Positions 8,905 to 17,578 are shown, counted from the stretch's first letter. The stretch: DNA of 59,589 bases from Acidiferrobacterales bacterium (GCA_947258385.1 CAMYII010000050.1:50466-110054), one strand, 5' to 3'. The notes: generated by a model not told the origin, from the letters alone. Numbers and translations: made by a program.

Positions 8905-9054
8905 CCCGTCATTCCCGCTAAGCACGTCCCGGCAAAAACTTGTCCCCGCGAAGTTTGTCCCCGCGAAGGCGGGGAGCGGGGACGGGAATCCAGGAATTTA
9001 ACGTTCTGGATTCCGGCTCGCGGCGACCTCCTTGGCCGGAATGACGGGTGGTTT
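8905..9054 (+). repeat. Extragenic repeat, GTCATTCCCGC.../...GCCGGAATGAC family
   Basis: The segment begins CCGTCATTCCCGC, contains CCCGCGAAGGCGGGGAGCGG and GGACGGGAATCCAG, and closes with TTCTGGATTCCGGCTCGCGGC and GGCCGGAATGACGGG. The same modules recur at about 2518, 11108, 15965, 18281, 20682, 25045, 26803, 28857, 31080, 42690 and 45700. Such inverted-repeat modules are common between genes in Gammaproteobacteria. The remaining part of 8574-9102 has no gene. Confidence 0.85.
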
Positions 9055-9102
9055 CATCATTATGCCGCCTGACAGGCCGGGCGCCCGGGCCGTGGCGCTC
9101 CC

Positions 9103-10287
9103 TCAATACGCCCGGCTGATAATGATCCCGCCCCAGACCGGGTTGCGCGAGCCGGGGCCGGATTTGATCTCCGCGGTCTGGGCGCGCAGGAAATAACTCA
9201 GGCGCAGGCCGTTGCCGAACTCCTGGGTGAGGCCGAGCCAGCCCTCGCCGATCACATGGTGCAACTCATCGTAGTCATAGGTCACCGCGCTGTCGCGAAG
9301 CTGGCCCTGCAAAAAGGCGTTGTACAGCCGCAGCCGCACATTGAACCCGCCCCAGAGGTAGAGCTCATCGCCGCTGCCGGACGCGCCCGTCACCCCCAAG
9401 GGCGTGGATTTTTCGGCATATTCGCTCAATTGCGGGTTGAACGACCACCACGGGGTGCGCAGCCGCCCCACACGCGCGCTCACCCCCCAGGACGCGTCGG
9501 TCAGATACCCGAGGCTGCCCTGCAGGCTGGTCTTGATCTCATAACCGCGCTGCCGCGGGCCGTAGCGCGCCGCGTGCACCGTCTGCCGGGCCACGGCGTA
9601 GCGCAGCGTCGGCTCGCCGCCGTCGGCGATCTGATTGTCCCAGCCGTTGGCCTCGTCGCCGTCGAACGCCGAATGCAGCGCATTCTGGAACTCGCCGACC
9701 GCGTCCAGGCCGAGCACGCCCAGCGTGAATGTGCTGATGACCCCGCGCTGCCGCCAGGGCTCGATGTAAATGCGGCTGTTGGACACATACACCAGGCTGG
9801 CATAGGGTCGGTCGTCGGCGAGCGGCGTCTCCGTCTGGATGTCCTCGGGGGTGAAGGCGGTCATGCCCGTCTCGAAGCTGTGCAGCACCAGGCGGCGGCC
9901 ATCATCCACCCCGAGCCAGCCGTCCACCCCGCCGAGCACGGGATCGGCGGAAAACCAGTAGTCCCGGGCGCGGGCCCCGGACAGCGTCAGCGAGACGCCG
10001 CCGGTGTAATCGCGGTCGTGCCCGCCGGGGGCGAACAGATCGTTGTCCACGTACAGCGCCCAGCCGGTGTTGAGCTTCTCGCGGCCGGCCTCATCGAGTG
10101 GAGCGCGCTGCGGGCGTTTTTCCTCTTCCACCAGGGCCGCCAGCCGCAACGGCTCGGCTGCCGCCGCGAACGGGTCCGGCGGCAGTTCCGCGGCCCGGCC
10201 CAGGCTGCTGAAGGCCAGCAGCCCGAGGAGCAGGGCGCCCGGGAGGCGCGATTTCGGGATTCGTCTTGTGGTTATTTGTACAGCCAT
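9103..10287 (-). CDS. LpxR-family outer-membrane protein (lipid A 3'-O-deacylase type, DUF2219)
   Basis: A 394-residue protein with an N-terminal signal segment (LPGALLLGLLAFSSLGRAAE) and the LpxR hallmark YVDNDLFAPGGHDRDYTGGV at about residues 79-98. Asn82 and Asp83 correspond to active-site residues of LpxR. Further family motifs are DDRPYASLVYVS and EFQNALHSAFDGDEANGWDN, where the His matches the catalytic one. The protein ends as a beta-barrel. LpxR removes the 3'-acyloxyacyl chain of lipid A in the outer membrane. It is longer than Salmonella LpxR because of an N-terminal ~70-residue stretch. Two GACCGGTCGTCT sites lie upstream, matching one in front of the adjacent TetR gene. Confidence 0.82.
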   Translation of the reverse strand: MAVQITTRRIPKSRLPGALLLGLLAFSSLGRAAELPPDPFAAAAEPLRLAALVEEEKRPQRAPLDEAGREKLNTGWALYVDNDLFAPGGHDRDYTGGVSLTLSGARARDYWFSADPVLGGVDGWLGVDDGRRLVLHSFETGMTAFTPEDIQTETPLADDRPYASLVYVSNSRIYIEPWRQRGVISTFTLGVLGLDAVGEFQNALHSAFDGDEANGWDNQIADGGEPTLRYAVARQTVHAARYGPRQRGYEIKTSLQGSLGYLTDASWGVSARVGRLRTPWWSFNPQLSEYAEKSTPLGVTGASGSGDELYLWGGFNVRLRLYNAFLQGQLRDSAVTYDYDELHHVIGEGWLGLTQEFGNGLRLSYFLRAQTAEIKSGPGSRNPVWGGIIISRAY

Positions 10288-10338
10288 TGTTTATCGACGT
10301 ACAGCCCTTTCTTATTTCGACTTGTTTCAAATCAAGCT

Positions 10339-10350
10339 GACCGGTCGTCT
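10339..10350 (+). promoter_or_regulatory. TetR-type operator site 1 (GACCGGTCGTCT)
   Basis: The palindromic core GACCGGTC with flanking GTCT lies 52 bp upstream of the LpxR-like start. Identical cores occur at 10398 and 11028. Three copies around a TetR gene and its neighbour argue for a shared operator. Confidence 0.65.
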
Positions 10351-10397
10351 TGAATTCCCGGCCAAAAAAACAACACTTCGTGCCGTATTATTAATAT

Positions 10398-10410
10398 GAC
10401 CGGTCGTCTT
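10398..10410 (+). promoter_or_regulatory. TetR-type operator site 2 (ATATGACCGGTCGTCTT)
   Basis: The second copy, in the context ATATGACCGGTCGTCTT, is shared almost exactly with the site in front of the TetR gene at 11028. It lies between the two genes, upstream of the LpxR-like gene. Confidence 0.65.
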
Positions 10411-10429
10411 GGATTCGGTTCAAAAAAAC

Positions 10430-11020
10430 TCAGCCCCTCACCAGCACCGGCAGCATGTCCAGAAAGACCCGCAGCGCGGTGTCGTTCTTGTCGCCCTTCA
10501 TGCGCGTGAGCGTGCCCTCCCAGGCATTGAAAATGAATTCCGCCAGTTTCTTGGCATCGCGCCCGGGCGCCAGATCGCCTTTTTCCTGCGCCTCCCGCAG
10601 GCAGGCCTCGATGACGCCGGTCATGCGCTCCAGCATCTGGCTTACCTTGATGCGGATCGGCTCGTTCACATCGGCCATTTCCTGGCAGAGATTGCCCATG
10701 AGGCAGCCGCGCTGGTAGCCGTTGCCGCGGATCGCCTTGGCCTGCTGGGCATAAAAGCGCTGCAGCCGCTCCAGCGGGGGCAGGTCGGTGGCCTTCAAAA
10801 GGGCCTCGGCCTTCTCGCAGGAACTCTCGCAGACGGTCTCCAGCGCCTCCAGGGCGAAATCTTCCTTGCTCTCGAAATAGTTGTAAAACGAGCCCTTGGG
10901 GATCCCGGCGGCATCGACCACGTCCTTCACCCCGGTGCCGTTGTACCCCTGCAGGTATAGGACCTTCAGCCCCGCCTGCAGGATCTGCTCCTTCTTTTCG
11001 TCACGTCCTACCATGACCAT
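10430..11020 (-). CDS. TetR-family transcriptional regulator
   Basis: The product of about 196 residues starts MVMVGRDEKKEQILQAGLKV (ATG 11020, or ATG 11014). It has a TetR helix-turn-helix, GTGVKDVVDAAGIPKGSFYN followed by YFESKEDFALEAL. The C-terminal domain carries MGNLCQEMADVNEPIRIKVS and the FIFNAWEGTLTRMKGDK pattern of the AcuR/NemR-like subgroup (TetR_C). No clear ribosome-binding site precedes the start, so a leaderless transcript is possible. GACCGGTC sites flank it on both sides. It probably represses itself and the LpxR-like gene, so it may tune lipid A structure in response to a small, possibly electrophilic, ligand; the ligand is inference. Confidence 0.88.
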   Translation of the reverse strand: MVMVGRDEKKEQILQAGLKVLYLQGYNGTGVKDVVDAAGIPKGSFYNYFESKEDFALEALETVCESSCEKAEALLKATDLPPLERLQRFYAQQAKAIRGNGYQRGCLMGNLCQEMADVNEPIRIKVSQMLERMTGVIEACLREAQEKGDLAPGRDAKKLAEFIFNAWEGTLTRMKGDKNDTALRVFLDMLPVLVRG

Positions 11021-11027
11021 TATATAT

Positions 11028-11040
11028 GACCGGTCGTCTA
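11028..11040 (+). promoter_or_regulatory. TetR-type operator site 3
   Basis: ATATATGACCGGTCGTCTA lies only 8 bp upstream of the TetR start at 11020. Its core is identical to sites 1 and 2, which suggests autorepression by occlusion of the transcription start. Confidence 0.7.
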
Positions 11041-11107
11041 GAAAGTCAAGGTCTTCTGGGGATGGGTTTTTGCGCTTGGGGGAAGGGGCGGGCAGGAGAC
11101 GGCCCTG

Positions 11108-11205
11108 CTCCGCAGGCGTCACCCCCGCGGAAGCGGGGGTCCAGAAAAATCATACTCTGGATTCCGGCTCGCACCCGCTATCGCGGCCTTGGCCGGAATG
11201 ACTAC
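11108..11205 (+). repeat. Extragenic repeat, GCGGAAGCGGGGGTCCAG.../...GGCCGGAATGAC family
   Basis: CGTCACCCCCGCGGAAGCGG, then TCTGGATTCCGGCTCGCACC and GGCCTTGGCCGGAATGAC, form the two-part inverted repeat described at 8905. No gene is seen in 11041-11329 otherwise. Confidence 0.8.
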
Positions 11206-11329
11206 TTTTTGTTGCCATTCCCGCGGGCGCGAATGATTTGCTAGACTTTCGGGTGGACGGACCACGCTCCCGGCGCCCACGCGGCCCGCGAGCGCACGAT
11301 AATCAAATAAGATCTAAGGGAGGATAGCC

Positions 11330-12847
11330 ATGACCCGCAGAGTTCGCTCTCTCATCCTCGGTTTCCTGCTCGTCTCATCGTTTACCGCCATTGCCGTCGG
11401 CGACCAGGGGCCGCCAATCAAGATCGATGAGCAGCATATGGTCAACCAGCAAGACCTCGGCGTCGCCCCCGCACCGGCCTTGCGTCATGTCCCGGGCGAG
11501 GTGCTGATCCGATTCGCCGAGCGGACGCCGCGCCGGGCCATCGACCGGGCGTTGGCGGCGGCGAGCAAGCGTGCCGTCAAGGGGTTTCAGGCGATCGATC
11601 GCCTGTACCACGTCAAGCTCGCCGACGACGTGCCGGTGGGCCAGGCGATCAAGACCTACCGGCGGTTCGCCGAGGTCGTGTATGCCGAACCCAATTACGT
11701 CGTCGAAGCCCTGGCGACGCCCAATGATCCGCGTTTCGGCGAGCTCTGGGGCTTGAACAATACCGGCCAGACCGGTGGTCTGTCGGACGCGGACGTCGAT
11801 GCACCGGAGGCCTGGGACCGCACCACCGGCAGCCGGGAGGCCGTCGTCGCAGTCATTGATACCGGTATCGATTATCGGCATCCGGATCTCGCGGCCAACA
11901 TGTATCGCAACGAGGCCGACTGTAACGCCGACGGCCTCGATGACGACGGCAACGGCTACGTCGACGACTGCTACGGTATCGATACCATCAATGGCGACGG
12001 CGATCCCATGGACGATCACTATCATGGTACCCACGTCGCCGGCACCATCGGTGCCGTCGGCAATAACGGTGTCGGCGTCGCCGGCGTCAACTGGTCGGGG
12101 AGCCTCACGGCCTGCAAGTTCCTCGGCGCCGACGGCCGCGGCACCATCGCCGACGCCGTCGCCTGCCTAGACTATCTCGCACAAATGAAAGACCGCGGGG
12201 TCAACATCGTTGCCTCCAACAACAGCTGGGGCGGCGGCCTGCCCTCGCGCGCGCTCAGCGACGCCATTGCCGCCCATCGCCAGCGCGGCATACTGTTCGT
12301 CGCCTCCGCCGGCAACAACGGCCACAACAACGACGTCGCTGCCGCGCTGCCGTGCTCCTACGACCAGAGCAACATCATCTGTGTCGCCGCCACCGACCAT
12401 AACGATGTTCGGGCTTCGTTCTCCAACACAGGACCGAGCACGGTGCACCTGGCCGCGCCGGGCGTTGATGTCCTCAGCACGGCGCCCAACAATACCTATC
12501 GGCTGGCCAGCGGGACGTCGATGGCGGCGCCTCATGTCGCGGGCGCGGTGGCCCTGCTCTACGCCGACAACCCGGCACGCGACTGGCGTCAGGTGAAGAA
12601 TCTGATCGTCGCCGGCGGCGACGCCATACCGGCGGCGTCCCCTACCATCAGCGGCCGGCGTTTGAACATCGACGGTGCCTTCAACTGTAACGCCAACGTC
12701 GTATTGGCGCGCCTGCAGCCGCGCAAGGCCACGACGACATTGGCGCTGGCGGTCGGTGGCGCGGTCGAGCTGGTGATGCAGCACATCGACTGCGGTGTAC
12801 CCAATCCGGTCGTTGGCAGGCGCCGGCGGCCGGGAGCTACACCTTGA
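11330..12847 (+). CDS. Subtilisin-like (S8) serine protease, N-terminal part of a split secreted protein
   Basis: The 505-residue frame begins with a signal peptide (MTRRVRSLILGFLLVSSFTA) behind GGGAGG. A fervidolysin-type propeptide follows (VPGEVLIRFAERTPRRAIDR ... VVYAEPNYVVEALATPNDP), then a complete S8 domain. The catalytic residues are Asp177 in VIDTGIDYRHPDL, His232 in HGTHVAGT and Ser397 in GTSMAAPHVAG; the oxyanion Asn is in SAGNNG. The last ~15 residues (VVGRRRRPGATP) look out of frame. The downstream frame, read back through 12814-12844, gives WQAPAAGSYTLSF, the usual continuation of such proteins. A small deletion/frameshift near 12805-12815 therefore seems to have cut one gene in two. 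The protease half could still be active when secreted. Confidence 0.88.
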   Translation: MTRRVRSLILGFLLVSSFTAIAVGDQGPPIKIDEQHMVNQQDLGVAPAPALRHVPGEVLIRFAERTPRRAIDRALAAASKRAVKGFQAIDRLYHVKLADDVPVGQAIKTYRRFAEVVYAEPNYVVEALATPNDPRFGELWGLNNTGQTGGLSDADVDAPEAWDRTTGSREAVVAVIDTGIDYRHPDLAANMYRNEADCNADGLDDDGNGYVDDCYGIDTINGDGDPMDDHYHGTHVAGTIGAVGNNGVGVAGVNWSGSLTACKFLGADGRGTIADAVACLDYLAQMKDRGVNIVASNNSWGGGLPSRALSDAIAAHRQRGILFVASAGNNGHNNDVAAALPCSYDQSNIICVAATDHNDVRASFSNTGPSTVHLAAPGVDVLSTAPNNTYRLASGTSMAAPHVAGAVALLYADNPARDWRQVKNLIVAGGDAIPAASPTISGRRLNIDGAFNCNANVVLARLQPRKATTTLALAVGGAVELVMQHIDCGVPNPVVGRRRRPGATP

Positions 12848-15800
12848 GCTTCGCCGACGGCAGCACGGTGCAGGTCGAGGTCGACCCCCATCTGCAAGTA
12901 GGCTTCCCGGTGCAGAGCTACGACGCTAGCGGCAGCTACCACGCTGGGCCGGTGATCCATACGCTGGTCGGGGACATCGACGGTGATCTCGAAGGCGAGA
13001 TCCTCACCACCGGTCTCGCCGGCGGCCCACTCTACGCCTGGAACGCCGACGGCACCCCCGTGCCCGGCTGGCCGGTGTTCGATGCCTACGGCGCCGCCTA
13101 TCCGGGCCTCGGCGAGCTCGACCCGCTCGCGCCCGGCCTCGAGGTCTTCAGCGGCTTATTCAGCTCCAAGCTCATCGGCTATCGCGGCGATGGCCAGATC
13201 CTGCCGGGCTGGCCGCGGGATGCAGCGAACTACGTCACTGCACCCCCGACCCTGGCCGATATCGACGGCGACGGTGTTGACGAGATCTTCATCGCCGAGG
13301 AAGACTTCGCGATGCACGCCTACACGGCCGTCGGCGCGTTGCTGCCGGGTTGGCCCGTGCGCGGCGGCGGCAGCCAGGGTTACCACACCCCGGCGGTGGC
13401 GGACCTCGACGGCGACGGCGACCTCGAAGTTGTGTTTACTACCGGTTGGGCCACCGGCGGCGCCAACCTGCATGCCGTTCACCACGACGGCACTGCCGTC
13501 ACCGGCTTTCCGCTCGTTTTCAACACCGATGCCGACAGCTTTCCGGTGATCGGCGATGTCGATGGTGATGGCGCGCCGGAGATCGTCGTCAATGCCAGAT
13601 TGCCAGGCGGTGACGGCGTGCTCATCGTTGCCGGCGACGGCACCATCGAACACTCGCTCATCGCTACCGACGATGTCGGTTGGGGCTCGGCCGTAGCGCT
13701 CGCTGATCTCGACAACGACGTGGTGCCGGAGATCATCATGCAAAGCGATATCGCCATCGATGTCTGGAAGGGCGATGGCACGGCGCTGCCCGGCTGGCCG
13801 GTAATGCTGCCCGGCGGTTCCACGCTAGGCAATACTGCGCCAGTGATCGGCGACGTCGACGGTGACGGGGCCCCCGAGGTCGTGGTCGTGGCCGCGTCGT
13901 TCGGTGGCAACACCGGCGGGCAGCTGCTGATCTACAACGCCGACGGATTGCTCAATGAGGCCTATCGCAAATCGCTGGCCAGCCTCGGCAGCGGTGCCGC
14001 GCCCGCCATCGCCGATATCGACGGCGACGGGCGCAACGAAGTCATTGTCACCGGCGCCTACTGGGACGGCGTCCCCGGCTATCACGACAAAGTGTGGGTC
14101 TACGATTTCGGCGGCGGCCAACACGGCGCCATCCACTGGGGCCAGTTCATGGGCGCCGCCTCTCATCGCGGCGTTTACCGCCAGTCGGAGATTTCGCCGG
14201 CTCTCTACAGGCTCTCCGCCAGCGCACGCGGTGGTAGCGTCACCTCATCACCAGCAGGCATCGACTGCGGCAGCGATTGCGCTGAAGTCTATGCGGCCGG
14301 CACCGTTGTCACCTTAACGGCCACGCCCGACACCGGCCTCAATTTCCTCGACTGGGGCGGGGCCTGCGCCGGTCAGGGTAACCCGTGTACGGTGGTCATG
14401 GACGGTAACCTGCAGGTGAGCGCCCGCTTCGACCTGCGCTATACGGTGACGCTGAACAAGTACGGCCTTGGCCAGGGCAGCGTCGTCTCCGAGCCGGTGG
14501 GCATCGACTGCGGCGCCGACTGCAGCGAACGCTTCATCGTCGGCGACGCCGTGGTGCTAACGGCGCAGGCCGCGCCTGGCTCGGCCTTTGTCGGTTGGCG
14601 CGATGCCTGCAGTGGCACCGATATTTCGTGCACGGTGACGGTGGACAGCGATGTCACTGTCGGCGCCGTGTTCGAACCGTTTTACGATTTGTCGGTGACG
14701 GTGAGCAACACCAGCGCCAGTAGCGGCTATGTGGTCGTCAATCCCGGTAACACTTATTGCTACGATAGCTGCACCACGCAGTACGCCGGCGGCACTGAAG
14801 TCACGCTCAGCGCCAACGCCTACAGCGGTTCGAAGTTCGCCGGTTGGGAAGGGCCCTGTGCCGGTCAAGGCCGCATTTGCACCATAACTATTGACCAGCC
14901 TACGCAGGTAACGGCCAGGTTCGATACCCGGGCGCCACTGGCGGTCACGCTCGCCGGCAACGGTAGCGGTCACGTCGGCTCCGTGCCGCTCGGCATTGAC
15001 TGTGGTACCGACTGCGACGAGATCTACGACATCGGTACGCAAGTGATACTCACCGCCACCGAGGCGCCGGGGTCGATGTTCACCGGCTGGACCGGCGCCT
15101 GCAGTCACACCAGCGACCGGTGTTACGTCACCGTCGACTTCGCGAAGTCGGTGACGGCGACCTTTACGCAGGTGTCGACGGTGACCGTCACCCGTGACGG
15201 CACGGCCTACACGTACGTGGTGTCGGATCCCGCCGGCATAAGTTGCACCGGCGCCTCGTGCAGTGAGCGTTTTCCGACCGGCAGCACCGTCACCCTTAAC
15301 GCCATCGACGTGATCGACAGCGTATTCGACCGCTGGGGCGGCGACTGCACCGGCCAGGGCAACCCCTGCGTGTTGCCGCTCGATGGCGACAAGTCGGTGA
15401 CCGTGAAATTCCTCCCGCGCTATCGGCTCGAGGTCTTCAACCAGACCGGCAACGGCTCGGTCAGCTCGGACCCGGCGGGCATCGATTGCGGTAGTGATTG
15501 CTCGGAATATTATCTGGTCGACACGCCCATCCGCCTGACGGCGCACCCGGCACCGGGTTACGCCTTCGCCGGCTGGCGCATGTATCACACCGTCGGCTTT
15601 ACCTGCGAAGGCCAGGCCACCCCGTGCACCTTCAGCATGAACGGCTACAAGCACACCGCCGCCTATTTTGCGCCGGCGGCCGATCTCACGCTGGACTTCG
15701 GTGGCAACGGGACCGGTACGGTGAAGATCAGTCCGACCGGCGAGTCCTGCGGCGCCAGCTGCGCGCGGGCGGTGGCCACCGGCAGCCCGGTTACCTTGAC

Positions 15801-15918
15801 CGCGGTCCCGGCCGCCGGAGCGCGCTTCGGCGGCTGGCGCGGCGCCTGCGCCAAGCAGGACAACCCCTGCGTGATCACGCCCACCGGTGATACCGCGGTC
15901 ACGGTCAATTTTCGCTAG
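12844..15918 (+). CDS. FG-GAP/VCBS-repeat and seven-copy InlB-type repeat protein, C-terminal part of the split protease
   Basis: The 1,024-residue frame is open from a TTG at 12844, overlapping the protease stop by four bases. It has no signal peptide or good ribosome-binding site. Residues ~30-430 hold FG-GAP-like repeats with calcium-loop motifs (VGDIDGDLEGEI, LADIDGDGVDEIF, VADLDGDGDLEVV, IGDVDGDGAPEIV), a beta-propeller. Residues ~455-1024 hold seven ~75-residue bacterial InlB B-type repeats with the pattern GIDCGSDCSE...LTA...F.GW...C..Q.NPC.V, so each has paired cysteines. These modules normally follow the protease domain in one extracellular protein for adhesion or substrate binding. 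Expression now needs translational coupling or frameshifting. Confidence 0.85.
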   Translation: MSFADGSTVQVEVDPHLQVGFPVQSYDASGSYHAGPVIHTLVGDIDGDLEGEILTTGLAGGPLYAWNADGTPVPGWPVFDAYGAAYPGLGELDPLAPGLEVFSGLFSSKLIGYRGDGQILPGWPRDAANYVTAPPTLADIDGDGVDEIFIAEEDFAMHAYTAVGALLPGWPVRGGGSQGYHTPAVADLDGDGDLEVVFTTGWATGGANLHAVHHDGTAVTGFPLVFNTDADSFPVIGDVDGDGAPEIVVNARLPGGDGVLIVAGDGTIEHSLIATDDVGWGSAVALADLDNDVVPEIIMQSDIAIDVWKGDGTALPGWPVMLPGGSTLGNTAPVIGDVDGDGAPEVVVVAASFGGNTGGQLLIYNADGLLNEAYRKSLASLGSGAAPAIADIDGDGRNEVIVTGAYWDGVPGYHDKVWVYDFGGGQHGAIHWGQFMGAASHRGVYRQSEISPALYRLSASARGGSVTSSPAGIDCGSDCAEVYAAGTVVTLTATPDTGLNFLDWGGACAGQGNPCTVVMDGNLQVSARFDLRYTVTLNKYGLGQGSVVSEPVGIDCGADCSERFIVGDAVVLTAQAAPGSAFVGWRDACSGTDISCTVTVDSDVTVGAVFEPFYDLSVTVSNTSASSGYVVVNPGNTYCYDSCTTQYAGGTEVTLSANAYSGSKFAGWEGPCAGQGRICTITIDQPTQVTARFDTRAPLAVTLAGNGSGHVGSVPLGIDCGTDCDEIYDIGTQVILTATEAPGSMFTGWTGACSHTSDRCYVTVDFAKSVTATFTQVSTVTVTRDGTAYTYVVSDPAGISCTGASCSERFPTGSTVTLNAIDVIDSVFDRWGGDCTGQGNPCVLPLDGDKSVTVKFLPRYRLEVFNQTGNGSVSSDPAGIDCGSDCSEYYLVDTPIRLTAHPAPGYAFAGWRMYHTVGFTCEGQATPCTFSMNGYKHTAAYFAPAADLTLDFGGNGTGTVKISPTGESCGASCARAVATGSPVTLTAVPAAGARFGGWRGACAKQDNPCVITPTGDTAVTVNFR

Positions 15919-15964
15919 CAGACCGTCATGCGTGCGCGGCGCAGCCCTTGGCCGGGCTGCGCCG

Positions 15965-16130
15965 CGGGGAAACCGGGGAGCGGGAATCCAGAGCCTCGAC
16001 CGTCATTCCCGCAAAGCCTGCCCCCGCGGAACCTGTCCCGGTGAAAGCCGGGAGCGGGGACGGGAATCCAGGAATTTACCATTCTGGATTCTAGCTCGCG
16101 CCCGCTGCCGCGGGCGTGGCCGGAATGACC
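15965..16130 (+). repeat. Extragenic repeat plus a six-codon copy of the NYN gene start
   Basis: Two modules of the GTCATTCCCGC...GGGAATCCAG and ATTCTGGATT...GGCCGGAATGAC family are present. Immediately beyond, at 16147-16160 on the minus strand, lie ATGCGCACCGCCGTCTAT codons (MRTAVY). These match the start of the NYN-domain gene at 42381 (MRTVVY), together with its leader up to 16233. The NYN frame is cut exactly where the repeat begins. Confidence 0.75.
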
Positions 16131-16169
16131 GGTGATTTCGTTATAGACGGCGGTGCGCATCTCTTATCC

Positions 16170-16204
16170 CTGAAAAAAAGCAAGGGCCCCCGAAGGGGCC
16201 CCGC
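16170..16204 (-). terminator. Rho-independent terminator for the beta-barrel gene
   Basis: Read on the minus strand, GGGGCCCCTTCGGGGGCCC folds into a GC stem with a TTCG loop and is followed by TTGCTTTTTTT. It lies downstream of the barrel gene's stop at 16252. The same hairpin recurs at 42390-42420. Confidence 0.8.
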
Positions 16205-16233
16205 ACACGCCGGTCGAAACCGCGCGTGGCAGC
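16197..16233 (-). repeat. 37-bp repeat C (also at 17464-17500 and 42417-42453)
   Basis: All three copies share GGCCCCGCACACGCCGGTCG followed by AAACCGCGCGTGG and GC at the end. At 42 kb it forms part of the NYN gene leader; at 17 kb it is joined to a PPC gene fragment. Confidence 0.85.
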
Positions 16234-16251
16234 GCATTCCGGCTACTAATA

Positions 16252-16833
16252 TTAAAAGTACAAGCGCAGCCCCAGGGATAAAACATCCACATTGTCATCG
16301 GTTCTGTATTCAAAGACACCGGCCAGATTTTTCTGGAAGTTATACAAGGCATTCAGACCGAAGAAGGTCTCTGTGTCATCATCATCGTAATCGACGATGC
16401 CAATGGTGGCACCCAGCTCCACCTCGTTGCCAATCTGATGACGCACGCCGGCCGACACTGACCAGGTGTCTACATCAACGGAAGCCAGACTGCTGCTCAA
16501 TTCAACCTCACCAACCCCGGCTTCAACTACGAGATCGGTTTGGTTCTGAATCGGTGTATGAAAACCCCCACCGAATTCCCAATAGTCGAGATCGATACCA
16601 AAATCCGCATCCCAAGTGCTATAGCGTGCTTTGAGATAGATGTCTGGCGTTACCTCGAATGCGCCGGAAAAACTGAAGCCGTCCGCATCAATGTCGGCTA
16701 ACCCGGAAAAATTATTGTCAACATCATCATAGGTCAGCTGAGCCCAGGTATAATTGAAGTCCGCGGCAATCGCATGCGCAGAAACCAACATGAAACCCAA
16801 GCCGAACAAGATACGTGCTGCCAGATTTTTCAC
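16252..16833 (-). CDS. Outer-membrane beta-barrel protein (porin-like)
   Basis: I start this protein at the GTG at 16833, which follows GGGAG by 7 bp and gives the signal peptide VKNLAARILFGLGFMLVSAH, cleaved near AIAA-DF. The mature ~170 residues alternate polar and hydrophobic residues in strands (FNYTWAQLTYDDVDN, YLKARYSTWDADFG, WEFGGGFHT, TWSVSAGVRHQIGNEVELGA, LAGVFEYRTDD) and end in LRLYF with the terminal Phe of outer-membrane barrels. Acidic turns are abundant. The frame continues upstream to 16902 but without signal-peptide logic. It appears monocistronic, with its own terminator. No specific substrate can be inferred. Confidence 0.82.
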   Translation of the reverse strand: MKNLAARILFGLGFMLVSAHAIAADFNYTWAQLTYDDVDNNFSGLADIDADGFSFSGAFEVTPDIYLKARYSTWDADFGIDLDYWEFGGGFHTPIQNQTDLVVEAGVGEVELSSSLASVDVDTWSVSAGVRHQIGNEVELGATIGIVDYDDDDTETFFGLNALYNFQKNLAGVFEYRTDDNVDVLSLGLRLYF

Positions 16834-16973
16834 GGCGTTACTCCCAGTATGTTTATCAGAATCGGCACATTCTATAGGCCGGGATACAGAATTTGAAGAC
16901 ACTTAGGCCGGATGCTGGCGGCAGAGCCGCCGGAATCCAGGGAATGGCTAAAAAAAGAAGAAAAGCAGTAAGG

Positions 16974-17046
16974 CAGATCAATGGGGTCAGCGTCTCATTG
17001 GGCTCAAATTTTGTATAGGCAGAAAAATATCGACCCCATTGATCTG
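16974..17046. repeat. 15-bp perfect inverted repeat with 43-nt loop
   Basis: CAGATCAATGGGGTC at 16974-16988 and its exact complement GACCCCATTGATCTG at 17032-17046 enclose 43 nt. The GGGGTCAG...GACCCC style resembles palindromes left by REP-associated elements, but no transposase gene is nearby. The region 16834-17147 otherwise holds no gene. Confidence 0.7.
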
Positions 17047-17147
17047 TTAACCGGCGCCGATAGAACGCACGCGCAGGCGAGCAGCAGCGACAGTGGAGTT
17101 GAGCGAATGAAATCAAGCATTAGTGATTCCCGCATTTCGTATCATCG

Positions 17148-17228
17148 CAGGATGGGTGAGGCACGCCGTGCGTGCCGTAACCTATCAGCCGTGCCGCCAG
17201 GCACTGATCATGACTTACCGTAAGCGCC
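17148..17228 (+). repeat. Hairpin repeat A, copy 1
   Basis: The family core is GGATGGGT.AGGCACGC.GTG followed by CGTGCCGTAACCCATC, an almost perfect hairpin, then AGCCGTGCCGCCAGGCACT and a short tail CTTACCGTAAGCG. This copy directly precedes, in plus-strand order, a fragment of the PPC gene 3' end and shares the tail sequence found downstream of the intact PPC gene at 43.2 kb. Confidence 0.9.
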
Positions 17229-17250
17229 ATGGCGGGTCAGTGAGCCCGTA

Positions 17251-17458
17251 CTTCACCCGCCCCTTCACCGGGCTTAAGCCCAGCCAATACCCCGTCCCCG
17301 GGCCGCGGTTGCGCGCGCCGACCTTGAGGTAATAGGTCCCGGCCTTACCGAAGCTCCAGTCGATGCGCGACTTGGGCTTGCGGTTGCCGGCGTCGTCGTT
17401 CTCCGCCAGCACGGTGACGCCGTCCACATCGTGCAGCGTCAGCACGGTATCGGCCTTC
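17251..17458 (-). pseudogene. PPC-domain gene 3' fragment (copy of the end of 43290-45551)
   Basis: About 69 codons (ADTVLTLHDVDGVTVLAEND ... RGPGTGYWLGLSPVKGRVK) match the last residues of the 753-residue PPC/CARDB protein. The stop codon of that gene has become TAC, and the 5' side is fused to repeat C at 17464. It lacks a start and signal peptide, so it is a displaced gene end. Confidence 0.88.
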
Positions 17459-17578
17459 GACGGGGCCCCGCACACGCCGGTCGAAACCGCGCGTGGTAGC
17501 AACCGCGAAAAATTTCAGGCTGGACCTTGGCCGTAAATCATGCGATCGACGCAAGCGCGGTGTACAGCCCCGGCCAGG

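Noticed and set aside
12844-15918. The FG-GAP/InlB-repeat frame as an independent gene with its own start
   Set aside because: It has only a TTG at the overlap, no ribosome-binding site or signal peptide, and its upstream codons continue the protease's domain, so a split gene is the better reading.
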